In this document: positions 32,152 to 40,787 of the stretch, piece after piece
Position numbering within the stretch: the stretch's first letter is position 1
Layout: every line of letters starts with the position of its first letter
Made by a program: the position numbers and the translations under genes
The notes under the pieces: generated by a model
The model's database searches: none
What the model was told of the DNA's origin: nothing
Seen by the model: the letters and a program-made list of their open reading frames with translations, nothing else
From: JACDAN01 sp035707105
Lineage (GTDB): Bacteria > Actinomycetota > Thermoleophilia > Gaiellales > Gaiellaceae
Direction: 5' to 3'
Assembly: GCA_035707105.1 (NCBI GenBank)
Contig: DASSUI010000013.1
Coordinates: 52,889-116,888, forward strand
DNA: 64,000 nucleotides

Positions 32152-32862
32152 CTAGGAGTCCTCGGGATGCGAAGCGTCGGTGAACTCGCGGAGTTCACCG
32201 GTGACCAGATAGGCCGTCTGCTCGCCGATGTCGACCGCGTGGTCGCCGACCCGCTCGAGGCAGCGGGAGACGATGATCATCCGCAGCCCCCACTCACGGA
32301 GCGCGGGGTCGTTGCCGAGCTCGAGCACGTGCTTCACGACCCGCCGGTTGGCGCGGTCGATCAGCTCGTCGAGGTCGACGAGGCTCTCGGCCCCGGGGAG
32401 ATCGCGATCGGCGAACGAGGTCATCGCGACCCGGGTCATCTCCTCCGCCCGGCTACCCATCTCCTCGAAGGCCTCGACCAGCATCGGGTCGGGCGGAAGA
32501 TCCGCGCTGAGCTTCGTCAGCTTCGCGATTGTCACGCAGAGGTCCGCCATGCGCTCGAGCCCCAGGTTGATGTGCAGCACCGCGAGGACGAGACGTAGGT
32601 CGATCGCAACCGGCGTTTGACGGGCGAGGAGCTGCTCGATGCCCTGGCTGATGTCGAGGAACCGCGCGTCGACCTCGTCGTCGAACGCGACCACCTCGTC
32701 CGCGAGCTCGGTGTCCTGCTGCTCGAGTGCGTTGATCGCGCCCCGGAGCGAGCGGAGCACGAGCTCGCTCTCTTCCTGAAGGTTGGCTTCCAGGCGATCG
32801 AGCTCCTCTTGGAAGGTCACCCTCATCCCATGAGGATAGTCAGCGCCTGCAGGCTCACTCAT
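32152..32862 (-). CDS. phoU: Phosphate signalling regulator PhoU
   Basis: 236-residue helical protein with two PhoU three-helix bundles. Metal-binding motifs of the E/DxxxD type occur as AFDDEVDARFLDI in the first half and ISRCLERVGDHAVDIGE (here MIIVSRCLERVGDHAVD) in the second. PhoU links the Pst transporter to the PhoR-type kinase and silences it when phosphate is plentiful. The ATG at 32862 is 8 bases after pstB; the internal ATG at 32826 (MRVTFQEELD) matches the usual family start and may be the true one. Neither has a strong ribosome-binding site. Confidence 0.92.
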   Translation of the reverse strand: MSEPAGADYPHGMRVTFQEELDRLEANLQEESELVLRSLRGAINALEQQDTELADEVVAFDDEVDARFLDISQGIEQLLARQTPVAIDLRLVLAVLHINLGLERMADLCVTIAKLTKLSADLPPDPMLVEAFEEMGSRAEEMTRVAMTSFADRDLPGAESLVDLDELIDRANRRVVKHVLELGNDPALREWGLRMIIVSRCLERVGDHAVDIGEQTAYLVTGELREFTDASHPEDS

Positions 32863-32870
32863 GTCGTTTT

Positions 32871-33707
<837 letters not shown>

Positions 33708-33724
33708 TGTGACGGACACGGGGG

Positions 33725-34603
33725 CTACCACCTTCTTTCGTAGCGGTTGCGGAGCCAGATGGCGAAAGCGTTCAGCGCGAGCAGGATCGCGAGCAGCACG
33801 ATGATCCCGGACGCCGCGAGCGTGCGGAACTCCTCCTGGGGCCTCGCGACCCACTGGTAGATCTGCACCGGGAGCGCCGTGAAGTCGCCGAACAGGGTGG
33901 GGTTGAAGGAGACGTACGTGAGCGCCCCGACGAGCAGGAGCGGCGCAGTCTCTCCCAGCCCGCGCGAGAGCGCCAGGATCGAGCCGGTCGCGATTCCCGG
34001 AGTGGCGGCCGGCAGGACCTGGCGCCAGACCACCTGCCACCTTGTCGCCCCGAGCGCATAGGCGCCTTGCCGGATCGAGTCGGGTACGGCGCGAATCGCC
34101 TCACGCGCGGCGATGATCACGGTAGGAAGGACGAGCAGCGTCAGGATCATCGCGCCCGCGAGCAGTACGCGGCCGAGCCCGAGCCCACGAACGAGGAAGG
34201 CGAGGCCGAGGATCCCGTAGACGATCGAGGGCACCGCCGCGAGGTTCTGGATGTTGACCTCGAGCAGCCGGTTGTACCAGCGCTCGCGGTTCGCATATTC
34301 CTCCAGGTAGATCGCAGTACCAACGCCCAGCGGCACCGTCAGCGCGAGCAGGAGAATCCCGATGTAGATCGTCGCCAGGATGGCCGGCCGGGCGCCCGCG
34401 ATCAACGGGTCCGCCGACGGCGGCTCGAGGAACAGCACCGCGTCCACCCACTTGTAACCGTCGGCGAAGACCTGGGCGAGCAGCGCCCCCAGGGTCAGGA
34501 AGCCGATCAGCAGCGAGACGACGAGGAAGCTCCCGAACAGCCGACCCGCCCAGAGCCCGCGAGGCCGTCCGCGGCGGAGCGGCGAGGCCGCTTGCGCGCT
34601 CAT
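33725..34603 (-). CDS. pstA: Phosphate ABC transporter permease PstA
   Basis: 292-residue permease with six hydrophobic segments. The MetI-type loop for docking PstB is EAIRAVPDSIRQGAYALGATRWQ-like (positions about 165-190), and PstA features VPSIVYGILGLAF and LSRGLGETAPLLLVGA are seen. With PstC it forms the channel for phosphate. The ATG overlaps the pstC stop (ATGA), showing tight coupling. Confidence 0.95.
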   Translation of the reverse strand: MSAQAASPLRRGRPRGLWAGRLFGSFLVVSLLIGFLTLGALLAQVFADGYKWVDAVLFLEPPSADPLIAGARPAILATIYIGILLLALTVPLGVGTAIYLEEYANRERWYNRLLEVNIQNLAAVPSIVYGILGLAFLVRGLGLGRVLLAGAMILTLLVLPTVIIAAREAIRAVPDSIRQGAYALGATRWQVVWRQVLPAATPGIATGSILALSRGLGETAPLLLVGALTYVSFNPTLFGDFTALPVQIYQWVARPQEEFRTLAASGIIVLLAILLALNAFAIWLRNRYERRW

Positions 34604-35529
34604 TCGTACACGTCCCGGAAGCGCCGGACGAGGCGGATCGATACGACGTTCATGACGAACGTCATCACGAACAGCGTCGCCCCCACCGCGAAGATCGTCT
34701 TGTACTCGGTCGATCCCGTCGGGACGTCGCCCTGTCCGGTGGCCGCGATGAACGCCGTCATGGTCTGCACCGCCTGGAGCGGGTTCCACGTCCAGTTGGG
34801 CTGCCCACCCGCGGCGATAAGCACGATCATCGTCTCGCCGACGGCACGCGAGATCGCGAGCACGAAGGAGGCGATGATCCCCGAGATCGCGGCCGGCACG
34901 ACGATCTTGGTCGCCACCTGGACGCGTGTCGAGCCCAGGGCGTAGGCGCCGTCCCGCAGCTCACGCGGCACGGCCGCCATCGAGTCCTCCGAGATCGAGG
35001 CGACCGTCGGCAGGAGCATCACCCCCATCACGAGCCCGGCGGCAAGCGCGCTGAACACGCCGACCGGAAGGCGGAGGTCCTGGAGCAACGGGGCCACGAA
35101 CGTGAGGGCGAAGTAGCCGTACACGACGGTCGGGATGCCGGCGAGGACCTCGAGCGCCGGCTTCAGGATCTTCCGCGTCCGCCTCTGGGCGTACTCGCTG
35201 AGGTAGATCGCCGACCCGAGGCCGAACGGGATGCAGACGAGGCACGCGCACGCGGTGACGAGCAGCGTTCCCGCGATCAGCGGGAGGACGCCGAACGCGG
35301 GCGGCTCGAAGAGCGGAGCCCAGTTGCGCCCGGTCAGGAAGTCGGCGATCGAGATCTCCCCGAAGAACTCGAACGCCGGCACGAAGAGCGCGACGACGAT
35401 GCCCACGGTCGTGGCCACCGAGACGAAGGCGCAGAGGGCGAGGACGACCTTGACGACGTCCTCGCCCCAGCGCCTGCGGGTGGCGCGGAGCCGGAGCGGC
35501 TGGGGTGCTGCTGCTTCTCGAGTCGCCAC
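34600..35529 (-). CDS. pstC: Phosphate ABC transporter permease PstC
   Basis: 309-residue permease with about six to seven hydrophobic segments, a cytoplasmic N-terminal tail of about 20 residues and a first helix near 26-50. Characteristic motifs are GIPTVVYGYFALTF, LLPTVASISEDSM and the PstB-docking loop AVPRELRDGAYALGSTRVQ, then ISRAVGETMIVLIAAG. GTG start. It follows the pstS gene by 17 bases and overlaps pstA. Confidence 0.95.
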   Translation of the reverse strand: MATREAAAPQPLRLRATRRRWGEDVVKVVLALCAFVSVATTVGIVVALFVPAFEFFGEISIADFLTGRNWAPLFEPPAFGVLPLIAGTLLVTACACLVCIPFGLGSAIYLSEYAQRRTRKILKPALEVLAGIPTVVYGYFALTFVAPLLQDLRLPVGVFSALAAGLVMGVMLLPTVASISEDSMAAVPRELRDGAYALGSTRVQVATKIVVPAAISGIIASFVLAISRAVGETMIVLIAAGGQPNWTWNPLQAVQTMTAFIAATGQGDVPTGSTEYKTIFAVGATLFVMTFVMNVVSIRLVRRFRDVYE

Positions 35530-35546
35530 TCCGGCCCTACACCTCT

Positions 35547-36497
35547 CTAGTAGTTCGCCCGGTTCCGGATCGCGGTGTTGTACTGCCGATGCGCCTTGCG
35601 GAGCTGCGGCCTCGTCAGCGGGACGATCTTCGCCGTGCGGGAGATGGCCCGCTCGTTGACGATCATGTGGCGGATGAAGGCGGCCACGACGTCGCGCTTG
35701 AACGACTTCTTCTTGGAGTAGACGAACAGACCACGGGAGAGCGGCTTGTACGCCCGGCTTTGGACCGTGGCGACGCTCGGCGTCACGCAGCCGTTGCCGC
35801 TGTTCACCCGAACCACCCTGAGACGGTTCTTGTTCTCGAGGTAGTAGGAGAGCCCGAAGTACCCCATCGCCCCGCGGTCGCCTTCAACGCCGCGGACCAG
35901 GACGTTGTCGTCCTCGGAGGCCGTGTAGTTGGAGCGGCTCTGACGGGCCCGTCCGTTGATCTTCTCGGTGAAGAACTCGAACGTGCCGGAATCGGTGCCG
36001 GGGCCGTAGAGCTTCAGCGGCACGTTCGGGAAGCCGGCCCGGACGTCGTTCCAGCTGTTGACGTTGGAGCCGCGGTCCCAGATCTTCTTCAGCTCCGCGG
36101 TCGTGAGGCAGTTCACCCAGGTGTTCTGCCGGTTGACGACGACCGAGATCCCGTCGTTGGCGACGAGGAACTGGATGTACCCGACGCCTGCCTCGTGGCA
36201 CTTCGCGGCTTCGGAGAGCCGAATCGGCCGCGAGGCGTTCGAGAGGTCGGTCTCGTTCTTGCAGAAGCGCTCGAACCCTCCGCCGGTGCCGGACACGCCG
36301 ACGACGACGCGGGCGCCCGAATACTTGCGCTCGAACGACTCCGCGGCCGCCTGCGCGAAGGGCGCGACGGTGCTCGAGCCGTCCGCCTGGACGGTTCCCC
36401 GGATGGCCTGCGCCCCGGCGACCGCCGCCGCGACGGACGCGAGTGCGATCAGGGTGATGCCGCTCCCGACGAGCAGGAGCTTGCGAATCCCTCTCAT
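35547..36497 (-). CDS. pstS: Phosphate-binding protein PstS, operon copy, without lipobox
   Basis: 316-residue periplasmic-type phosphate-binding protein. Phosphate loop motifs DGSSTVAPF, SGTGGGFERFCKNETDLSNAS and GTDSGTFEFFT are present. Residues 1-33 form a Sec-like signal ending near AVAGAQA; unlike the other two pstS products there is no lipobox cysteine, so it may be released or held by an uncleaved signal. An AAAGGGGA ribosome-binding site precedes the ATG. A PHO box lies 78-105 bases upstream. First gene of the pst-phoU-DUF47-pit series. Confidence 0.93.
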   Translation of the reverse strand: MRGIRKLLLVGSGITLIALASVAAAVAGAQAIRGTVQADGSSTVAPFAQAAAESFERKYSGARVVVGVSGTGGGFERFCKNETDLSNASRPIRLSEAAKCHEAGVGYIQFLVANDGISVVVNRQNTWVNCLTTAELKKIWDRGSNVNSWNDVRAGFPNVPLKLYGPGTDSGTFEFFTEKINGRARQSRSNYTASEDDNVLVRGVEGDRGAMGYFGLSYYLENKNRLRVVRVNSGNGCVTPSVATVQSRAYKPLSRGLFVYSKKKSFKRDVVAAFIRHMIVNERAISRTAKIVPLTRPQLRKAHRQYNTAIRNRANY

Positions 36498-36574
36498 GCC
36501 GATAGTCCCCTTTCGAGTCGTGCCAGGTCGACGCGATTGTTCGCGGGGACGGCTGCGGCATGGGTAGAAGTGAT

Positions 36575-36602
36575 GTGAAGCTCTGGCTGCGATCTGGTGA
36601 AT
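36575..36602 (-). promoter_or_regulatory. PHO box of the pstS operon copy
   Basis: On the minus strand TTCACC-N5-GCAGCC-N5-TTCACA: three 6-mers at exact 11-base steps, the middle one degenerate. It matches the GTTCACC direct-repeat operator bound by actinobacterial PhoP/RegX3-type regulators. TACCCA lies 4-9 bases downstream as a candidate -10. Confidence 0.65.
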
Positions 36603-36606
36603 GCGG

Positions 36607-37629
36607 TCAATCGACGCCGACCCCGCCGGACTCGAGGATCGTCCGCGCCTTGTCGACCTGCTCGGGGGTCATCGGAACGAACTTGGCGTCCCGCGCCAGC
36701 CGAGCGGACCGGTCGAGCACGAAGGTGAGAAACGGGTCGAGCGCCGGCTTCTCGGCGAGCGAGTCCTCGTTCACGTACGTGAAGAGCGGTCGGGACAGCG
36801 GTACGTAGGTGCCGTCCTGCACCGTCTCGGCGCTCGGCTCGACGCATCCCTCGCCGCCGTCGACGGCGACGCCCTTCACGCGCTCCGGGTTCTCGAGCAG
36901 GTACGAGAGGCCGAAGTAGCCCAGTGCCCCTTTCTCTCCCGAGACGCCCCGGACGGTCACGTTGTCGTCCTCACTCGGGGTGTAGTCGCTCCGGCTCGCG
37001 CCCTCCTCGCCGACGATCGCCTCCGTGAAGTAGTCGAAGGTCCCCGAGTCGGTGCCGGCCCCGTAGAGGCTCAGCTTCTCGTCCGGGAACTTCGGGTCGA
37101 CGTCCTGCCACGTCTTCACCTTGGAGCGCGGCACCCAGATCGCCTTCAGCTGCTCGACGGTGAGGCAGGTCGCCCAGTCGTTCTTCGGGTTCACGACGAC
37201 AGAGATGCCGTCGTTCGCCACCTGGAGCTCGAAGAACGTGACGCCGTTCTTCTCGCACAGCTTCCGCTCGTCGTCCTCGATCGGGCGGGACGCGTCCGAG
37301 AGATCGGTCTCGCCCCGGCAGAAGCGCTCGAACCCGCCGCCGGTGCCGGACGTTCCGACCGTGACGCGCACGCCGGGCTCCTGCTTCCGGAAGCGCTCGG
37401 CGGCCAGGCTCATCAGGGGCGCGACGGTGCTCGAGCCGTCGGCGCGGAGCTGACCGCCCAGCGACTCCTCCTCGAAGGCACCGAGTGGGTCCTCTCCCGT
37501 CGTGTCCGCCGCCGCCGGCTCGTTGGAAGGGCGCTCGCGCCCGCAGCCGGCGGCGAACAGGAGCACGAGCAGACAGGCCACGGCGAGCGCACGCACCGCT
37601 GCGATTCTCCGCAGCGCGCGCATCTGCAT
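36607..37629 (-). CDS. pstS: Phosphate-binding lipoprotein PstS, second copy
   Basis: Up to 340 residues. Lipoprotein signal ending LLFAAGC, then an acidic linker, then DGSSTVAPLMSLAAERF, SGTGGGFERFCRGETDLSDAS and GTDSGTFDYFT as in PstS. The listed start is the first ATG, but a perfect PHO box ends only 3 bases upstream of it, leaving no room for a promoter. A GTG at 37596, preceded by GGAGA at proper spacing, gives an ordinary 17-residue lipoprotein signal and is probably the true start. The gene has its own promoter and is separate from the pst transporter operon. Confidence 0.9.
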   Translation of the reverse strand: MQMRALRRIAAVRALAVACLLVLLFAAGCGRERPSNEPAAADTTGEDPLGAFEEESLGGQLRADGSSTVAPLMSLAAERFRKQEPGVRVTVGTSGTGGGFERFCRGETDLSDASRPIEDDERKLCEKNGVTFFELQVANDGISVVVNPKNDWATCLTVEQLKAIWVPRSKVKTWQDVDPKFPDEKLSLYGAGTDSGTFDYFTEAIVGEEGASRSDYTPSEDDNVTVRGVSGEKGALGYFGLSYLLENPERVKGVAVDGGEGCVEPSAETVQDGTYVPLSRPLFTYVNEDSLAEKPALDPFLTFVLDRSARLARDAKFVPMTPEQVDKARTILESGGVGVD

Positions 37630-37631
37630 GC

Positions 37632-37659
37632 GGTGAAGTTCTGGTGACGAAGTGGTGAA
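37632..37659 (-). promoter_or_regulatory. PHO box of pstS copy 2
   Basis: Three repeats at exact 11-base steps: on the plus strand GGTGAA (37632), GGTGAC (37643), GGTGAA (37654); on the gene's strand TTCACC-type repeats. This is the clearest match to the actinobacterial PHO operator in the window. It begins 5 bases after the stop of the histidine-kinase gene. Confidence 0.8.
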
Positions 37660-37664
37660 CGCGC

Positions 37665-38630
37665 CTAGACGGCGGGAAACCTGGCCGTAATGGTCAACCC
37701 GTGGCCCGGCGCGCCCTCTGCGTCCACCGTGCCGCCGGCAGCGGTGACGACGTGCTTCACGACCGCCAGGCCGAGACCGGTGCCTCGAGAGCCGCGGACA
37801 CGGTCGGCCCGGTAGAAGCGCTCGAAGAGGCGGGGAAGATCCTCTTCGGAGACGCCCGCGCCGTCGTCGGAGACCTGCAGCTCTCCGGGCGAGACCTTGA
37901 CGGTGAGGGCCGCGTCCGGGCCGGCGTAGCGAAGCGCGTTCTGCGCGAGGTTCTCGATCACGACACGGAGCATTCGGGGCCGAAGGGGCAGCTCGGCCTC
38001 GGGGTCGCCCTCGGCGCGCAGCTGGATCCCGGCGCGGCCGGCCTGCTCGCGCAGCTCGTCGAGCTGTTCCTCGACCAGGGGAAGCGCTCGGATGGATCCG
38101 AGCGCGACGACTGCGCGGCCCGACTCCAGCTCGCTCAGGAAGAGGACGTCGTCGATCAGCTCGCGAATGTACTCGACCTCCGCTCTGGCCTGCTCCACGA
38201 GCCCGGCCGGATCCTGCCCCGGCAGCGCGGCTGTCTCGAGGAGCGCCAGCAGGCGAGCGAGGGGCGTTCGGAGCTCGTGCGAGACGGCGGCGGTGAAGCC
38301 GGCGCGCAGCTCCTCGTAGGCCGCGAGCTCGCCGGGCGGGCTCAGGTAGACGATCGACTCGCGCCTGCCGACGGCCTCGTACGGGACGCGAATCGGCTCA
38401 TGGCGGCCTTCGGCGCGGAGCAGCTCGCCGGGCACCGGCCGTCCCTCGGCGATCCCGTCGAGCCCCTGTCTCGCCGCTCGGCTCGCGGCGATCACCCGGT
38501 CGTCGGCGTCGAGGACGAGCACCATCTCCCGGCTCTCCTCGACGAGCGCTCGGGCACGCTCGGCCTCGAGCCGCAACTCCTCGATATCCTCGCCACGCTC
38601 CTCGCGGGCTCTCGCGAAGGGCCACCTCAC
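37665..38630 (-). CDS. PhoR-like histidine kinase without membrane segments
   Basis: 321 residues. A coiled N-terminus (about 8-33) and a PAS-like sensor (about 35-100, VLDADDRVIAASRAA) precede the HisKA domain with H118 in AAVSHELRTPL and an HATPase domain (N-box ENLAQNALRYA, G1 SDDGAGV, G2 GTGLGLAVVKHV). No hydrophobic helix is visible, so it is probably soluble or membrane-associated through partners such as PhoU/Pst. GTG start only 11 bases from the divergent regulator's ATG. Its genomic place argues for phosphate sensing. Confidence 0.88.
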   Translation of the reverse strand: MRWPFARAREERGEDIEELRLEAERARALVEESREMVLVLDADDRVIAASRAARQGLDGIAEGRPVPGELLRAEGRHEPIRVPYEAVGRRESIVYLSPPGELAAYEELRAGFTAAVSHELRTPLARLLALLETAALPGQDPAGLVEQARAEVEYIRELIDDVLFLSELESGRAVVALGSIRALPLVEEQLDELREQAGRAGIQLRAEGDPEAELPLRPRMLRVVIENLAQNALRYAGPDAALTVKVSPGELQVSDDGAGVSEEDLPRLFERFYRADRVRGSRGTGLGLAVVKHVVTAAGGTVDAEGAPGHGLTITARFPAV

Positions 38631-38641
38631 CGAGCACGAGT

Positions 38642-39337
38642 ATGGCGAAGGTCCTGATCGTCGAAGACGACCCCGTCATCGCCGAGGGCATGGCGAGCCA
38701 CCTCGCTGCCGCTGGGTTCGACGCCATTCGCGTCGAGAACGGGACGGCCGGCCTCGCACGCCTTCGCTACGAGCACCCCGACGTCTGCGTGGTCGACCTC
38801 ATGCTCCCCGGTATGGACGGATGGAAGCTGATCGAGAGCGCACGGAGCGAGGGGATCGGGACGCCGATCGTCGTCGTCTCGGCGCGCGGGACCGAGCACG
38901 ACCGGGTGCACGCGCTCGAGATCGGCGCGGACGACTACCTCGTCAAGCCGTTCTCCATGAAGGAGCTCGTGGCGCGGGTGCAGGCGAACGCCCGCCGCGG
39001 GACGAGGGCCGAGCAGGAGCTGCGCGGGGCACCGATCGAGATCGACGAGCTGCGGATCGACCCCGCCGAGGTGCAGGCCTTCGTCCACGGCGAGAGCGCG
39101 GGTCTGACCCCGACCGAGTTCAGGCTGCTCTATGCGCTCGCGCTGGAGGCGGGTCGGGTCGTCACGCGCGACGAGCTCCTCCAGCGGATCTGGGGCCGGC
39201 GCGAGACCCACCGCGACAGGACGGTCGACGTCTTCGTGCGGAAGCTGCGCGAGAAGATCGACCGGCGCGCGCGGGACCACACGTTCATCCAGACCCGGTA
39301 CGGCGTCGGGTACAAGCTCGAGGCCCAGGCGAAGTGA
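38642..39337 (+). CDS. PhoB/OmpR-family response regulator, copy 1
   Basis: 231 residues. Receiver domain with acidic pocket VEDD and phospho-acceptor D52 in VVDLMLPGMDGW, K103-region LVKPFSM, then a winged-helix domain (LTPTEFRLLYALALEAGRVV, VDVFVRKLREKID, TRYGVGYKLE). Divergent from the histidine kinase with only 11 bases between start codons, an unusual layout. About three quarters identical by eye to the regulator at 41572. Its stop overlaps the arsenate reductase GTG. Confidence 0.93.
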   Translation: MAKVLIVEDDPVIAEGMASHLAAAGFDAIRVENGTAGLARLRYEHPDVCVVDLMLPGMDGWKLIESARSEGIGTPIVVVSARGTEHDRVHALEIGADDYLVKPFSMKELVARVQANARRGTRAEQELRGAPIEIDELRIDPAEVQAFVHGESAGLTPTEFRLLYALALEAGRVVTRDELLQRIWGRRETHRDRTVDVFVRKLREKIDRRARDHTFIQTRYGVGYKLEAQAK

Positions 39338-39720
39338 ACGTCCTCTTCGTCTGCGTCCAGAACGCCGGCCGCTCGCAGATGGCCGAGGCGCTGTTCACGC
39401 GGGCCGTCGACGGCCGGCACGAGGCGCGGTCGGCGGGCGGTGCGCCCGCGGCCCGGGTTCACCCGGAGGTGGTCGAGGCGATGCGCGAGCGCGGCGTCGA
39501 GCTCGCGGGCCGCACGCCCCGCGGGCTCGACCGGACCGACGTCCAGTGGGCCGACCTCGTGGTCACGATGGGCTGCGGCGATGCTTGCCCCGTGCTGCCG
39601 GGCAAGCGGTACGTCGACTGGGAGCTCGACGACCCGGCCGGCCGCCCGCCGGACGAGGTTCGCGCCGTCCGCGACGAGATCGGGCGCCGGATCGACGCGC
39701 TCGTCCGAGACCTCGACTAA
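39334..39720 (+). CDS. arsC: ArsC-type arsenate reductase (low-molecular-weight phosphatase fold)
   Basis: 128 residues. The P-loop CVQNAGRSQ places the nucleophile at C7; C81 and C85 (MGCGDACP) are the likely relay cysteines, followed by the aspartate loop DWELDDPAG. This set marks the thioredoxin/mycothiol-type ArsC group rather than protein-tyrosine phosphatases. It reduces arsenate, a phosphate analogue taken up by Pst. GTG start overlapping the response-regulator stop by 4 bases, and stop overlapping the convergent pstS stop by 4 bases. Confidence 0.88.
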   Translation: MNVLFVCVQNAGRSQMAEALFTRAVDGRHEARSAGGAPAARVHPEVVEAMRERGVELAGRTPRGLDRTDVQWADLVVTMGCGDACPVLPGKRYVDWELDDPAGRPPDEVRAVRDEIGRRIDALVRDLD

Positions 39721-40643
39721 GTGTTCGCCAGCGCGGCGCGCGACCGGGAGAGCTGCACCTCGGTCGGCGGGATGTAGCGGGCGGCGCCGGCGATCTCGTC
39801 CGCGTTGTCGAGCGTGAAGCTCACGAAGTCCTTCACCTCGGATCGGGAGAGCGACGCCTTCTTGACGTAGATGAAGAGCGGGCGCGACAGCGGCGTGTAC
39901 CTGCCGCTCTGCGCCGTCTCCATGCTCGGCTGGACGCAGCCGTCCCCCGAGTCGATCCCGACCGCCTTGAGGGTGTCCTCGTTCTCCTCGAAGTATGTGA
40001 AGCCGAAGTACCCGAGCGCGCCCTTGTCTCCCTGCACCCCGCGCACGATCACGTTGTCGTCCTCGCTCGCGGAGTAGTCCGGACGGCTCGCTCCCTCTTC
40101 GCCGTTGATCTCGCTCGTGAAGTAGTCGAACGTGCCCGAGTCGGTGCCCGGGCCGTAGAGCTTCATCGGCTCGTCGGGGAAGCTCGGGTCGACGTCCTTC
40201 CAGCTGTCGACCTTCGAGCCCGGCTTCCAGATCGTCTTCAGCTGCGCGGTCGTGAGGCAGTCGGCCCAGTCGTTCTCGCTGTTGACGACGACGGTCAGCG
40301 CGTCGTTGGCCACGGGGAGCTCGACGAACTCGACGCCCGCCTTCGAGCACGACTGCTTCTCCTCGTCCTCGATCGGGCGCGACGCGTTCGAGATGTCGGT
40401 CTCGCCGGCGCAGAAGCGTTCGAACCCGCCGCCGGTGCCGGAGATCCCGACCGTGACGCGCACGTCCGAGCGCTCCCGCTGAAACCGCTCGGCGGCCGCC
40501 TGCATCAGGGGGCCGACCGTGCTCGAGCCGTCCGATCGGATCGTCCCGGAGCCGCCGCCGTCGCCGCCCCCGCCGCAGGCGGTGAGGACGAGCGCAGAGA
40601 GCGTCGCCGCGAGCGCGAGCGGGAGAAGTGGCCGCATCCGCAT
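39717..40643 (-). CDS. pstS: Phosphate-binding lipoprotein PstS, third copy
   Basis: 308 residues. The lipoprotein signal ends LSALVLTACGGG. The phosphate-binding motifs DGSSTVGPLMQAAAERFQ, SGTGGGFERFCAGETDISNAS and GTDSGTFDYFT are intact. It is more like the copy at 36607 than the operon copy. ATG start, PHO box 45-72 bases upstream on the same strand. It converges with arsC and shares the 144-base intergenic region with the PHP phosphoesterase gene. Confidence 0.93.
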   Translation of the reverse strand: MRMRPLLPLALAATLSALVLTACGGGGDGGGSGTIRSDGSSTVGPLMQAAAERFQRERSDVRVTVGISGTGGGFERFCAGETDISNASRPIEDEEKQSCSKAGVEFVELPVANDALTVVVNSENDWADCLTTAQLKTIWKPGSKVDSWKDVDPSFPDEPMKLYGPGTDSGTFDYFTSEINGEEGASRPDYSASEDDNVIVRGVQGDKGALGYFGFTYFEENEDTLKAVGIDSGDGCVQPSMETAQSGRYTPLSRPLFIYVKKASLSRSEVKDFVSFTLDNADEIAGAARYIPPTEVQLSRSRAALANT

Positions 40644-40687
40644 CGACGGCAGTGTTCACACGCAGGGCCGCGCACGGGGGTCGTGCT

Positions 40688-40715
40688 GGTGAAGCTCTGG
40701 TGAAGAGGTGGTGAC
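40688..40715 (-). promoter_or_regulatory. PHO box of pstS copy 3
   Basis: On the plus strand GGTGAA (40688), GGTGAA (40699) and GGTGAC (40710) at exact 11-base steps; on the gene's strand this reads as TTCACC-type direct repeats. The start codon is 45 bases downstream. The spacer AGAGC is shared with the box at 36575. Confidence 0.8.
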
Positions 40716-40736
40716 CGACGCGCGTTTTCGGACCGT

Positions 40737-40754
40737 GTTCACCACTTCGAACCA
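40737..40754 (+). promoter_or_regulatory. Possible PHO half-box upstream of the PHP gene
   Basis: GTTCACC at 40737-40743 followed 11 bases on by CGAACCA, a weak second unit. It is oriented toward the PHP gene 34 bases downstream. One good repeat only, so tentative. Confidence 0.35.
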
Positions 40755-40787
40755 CCGGAGTCCGCCTCGCGTCCCCACGCTTCGGGT

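Noticed and set aside
39334..39720. Low-molecular-weight protein-tyrosine phosphatase
   Set aside because: The P-loop fold is shared, but C81 and C85 in MGCGDACP and the DWELDDP loop match ArsC-type arsenate reductases better.
36607..40643. The pstS copies as tandem recent duplication or assembly artefact
   Set aside because: The three products differ throughout, including signal peptides and spacing, so they are old paralogues rather than repeats of one sequence.
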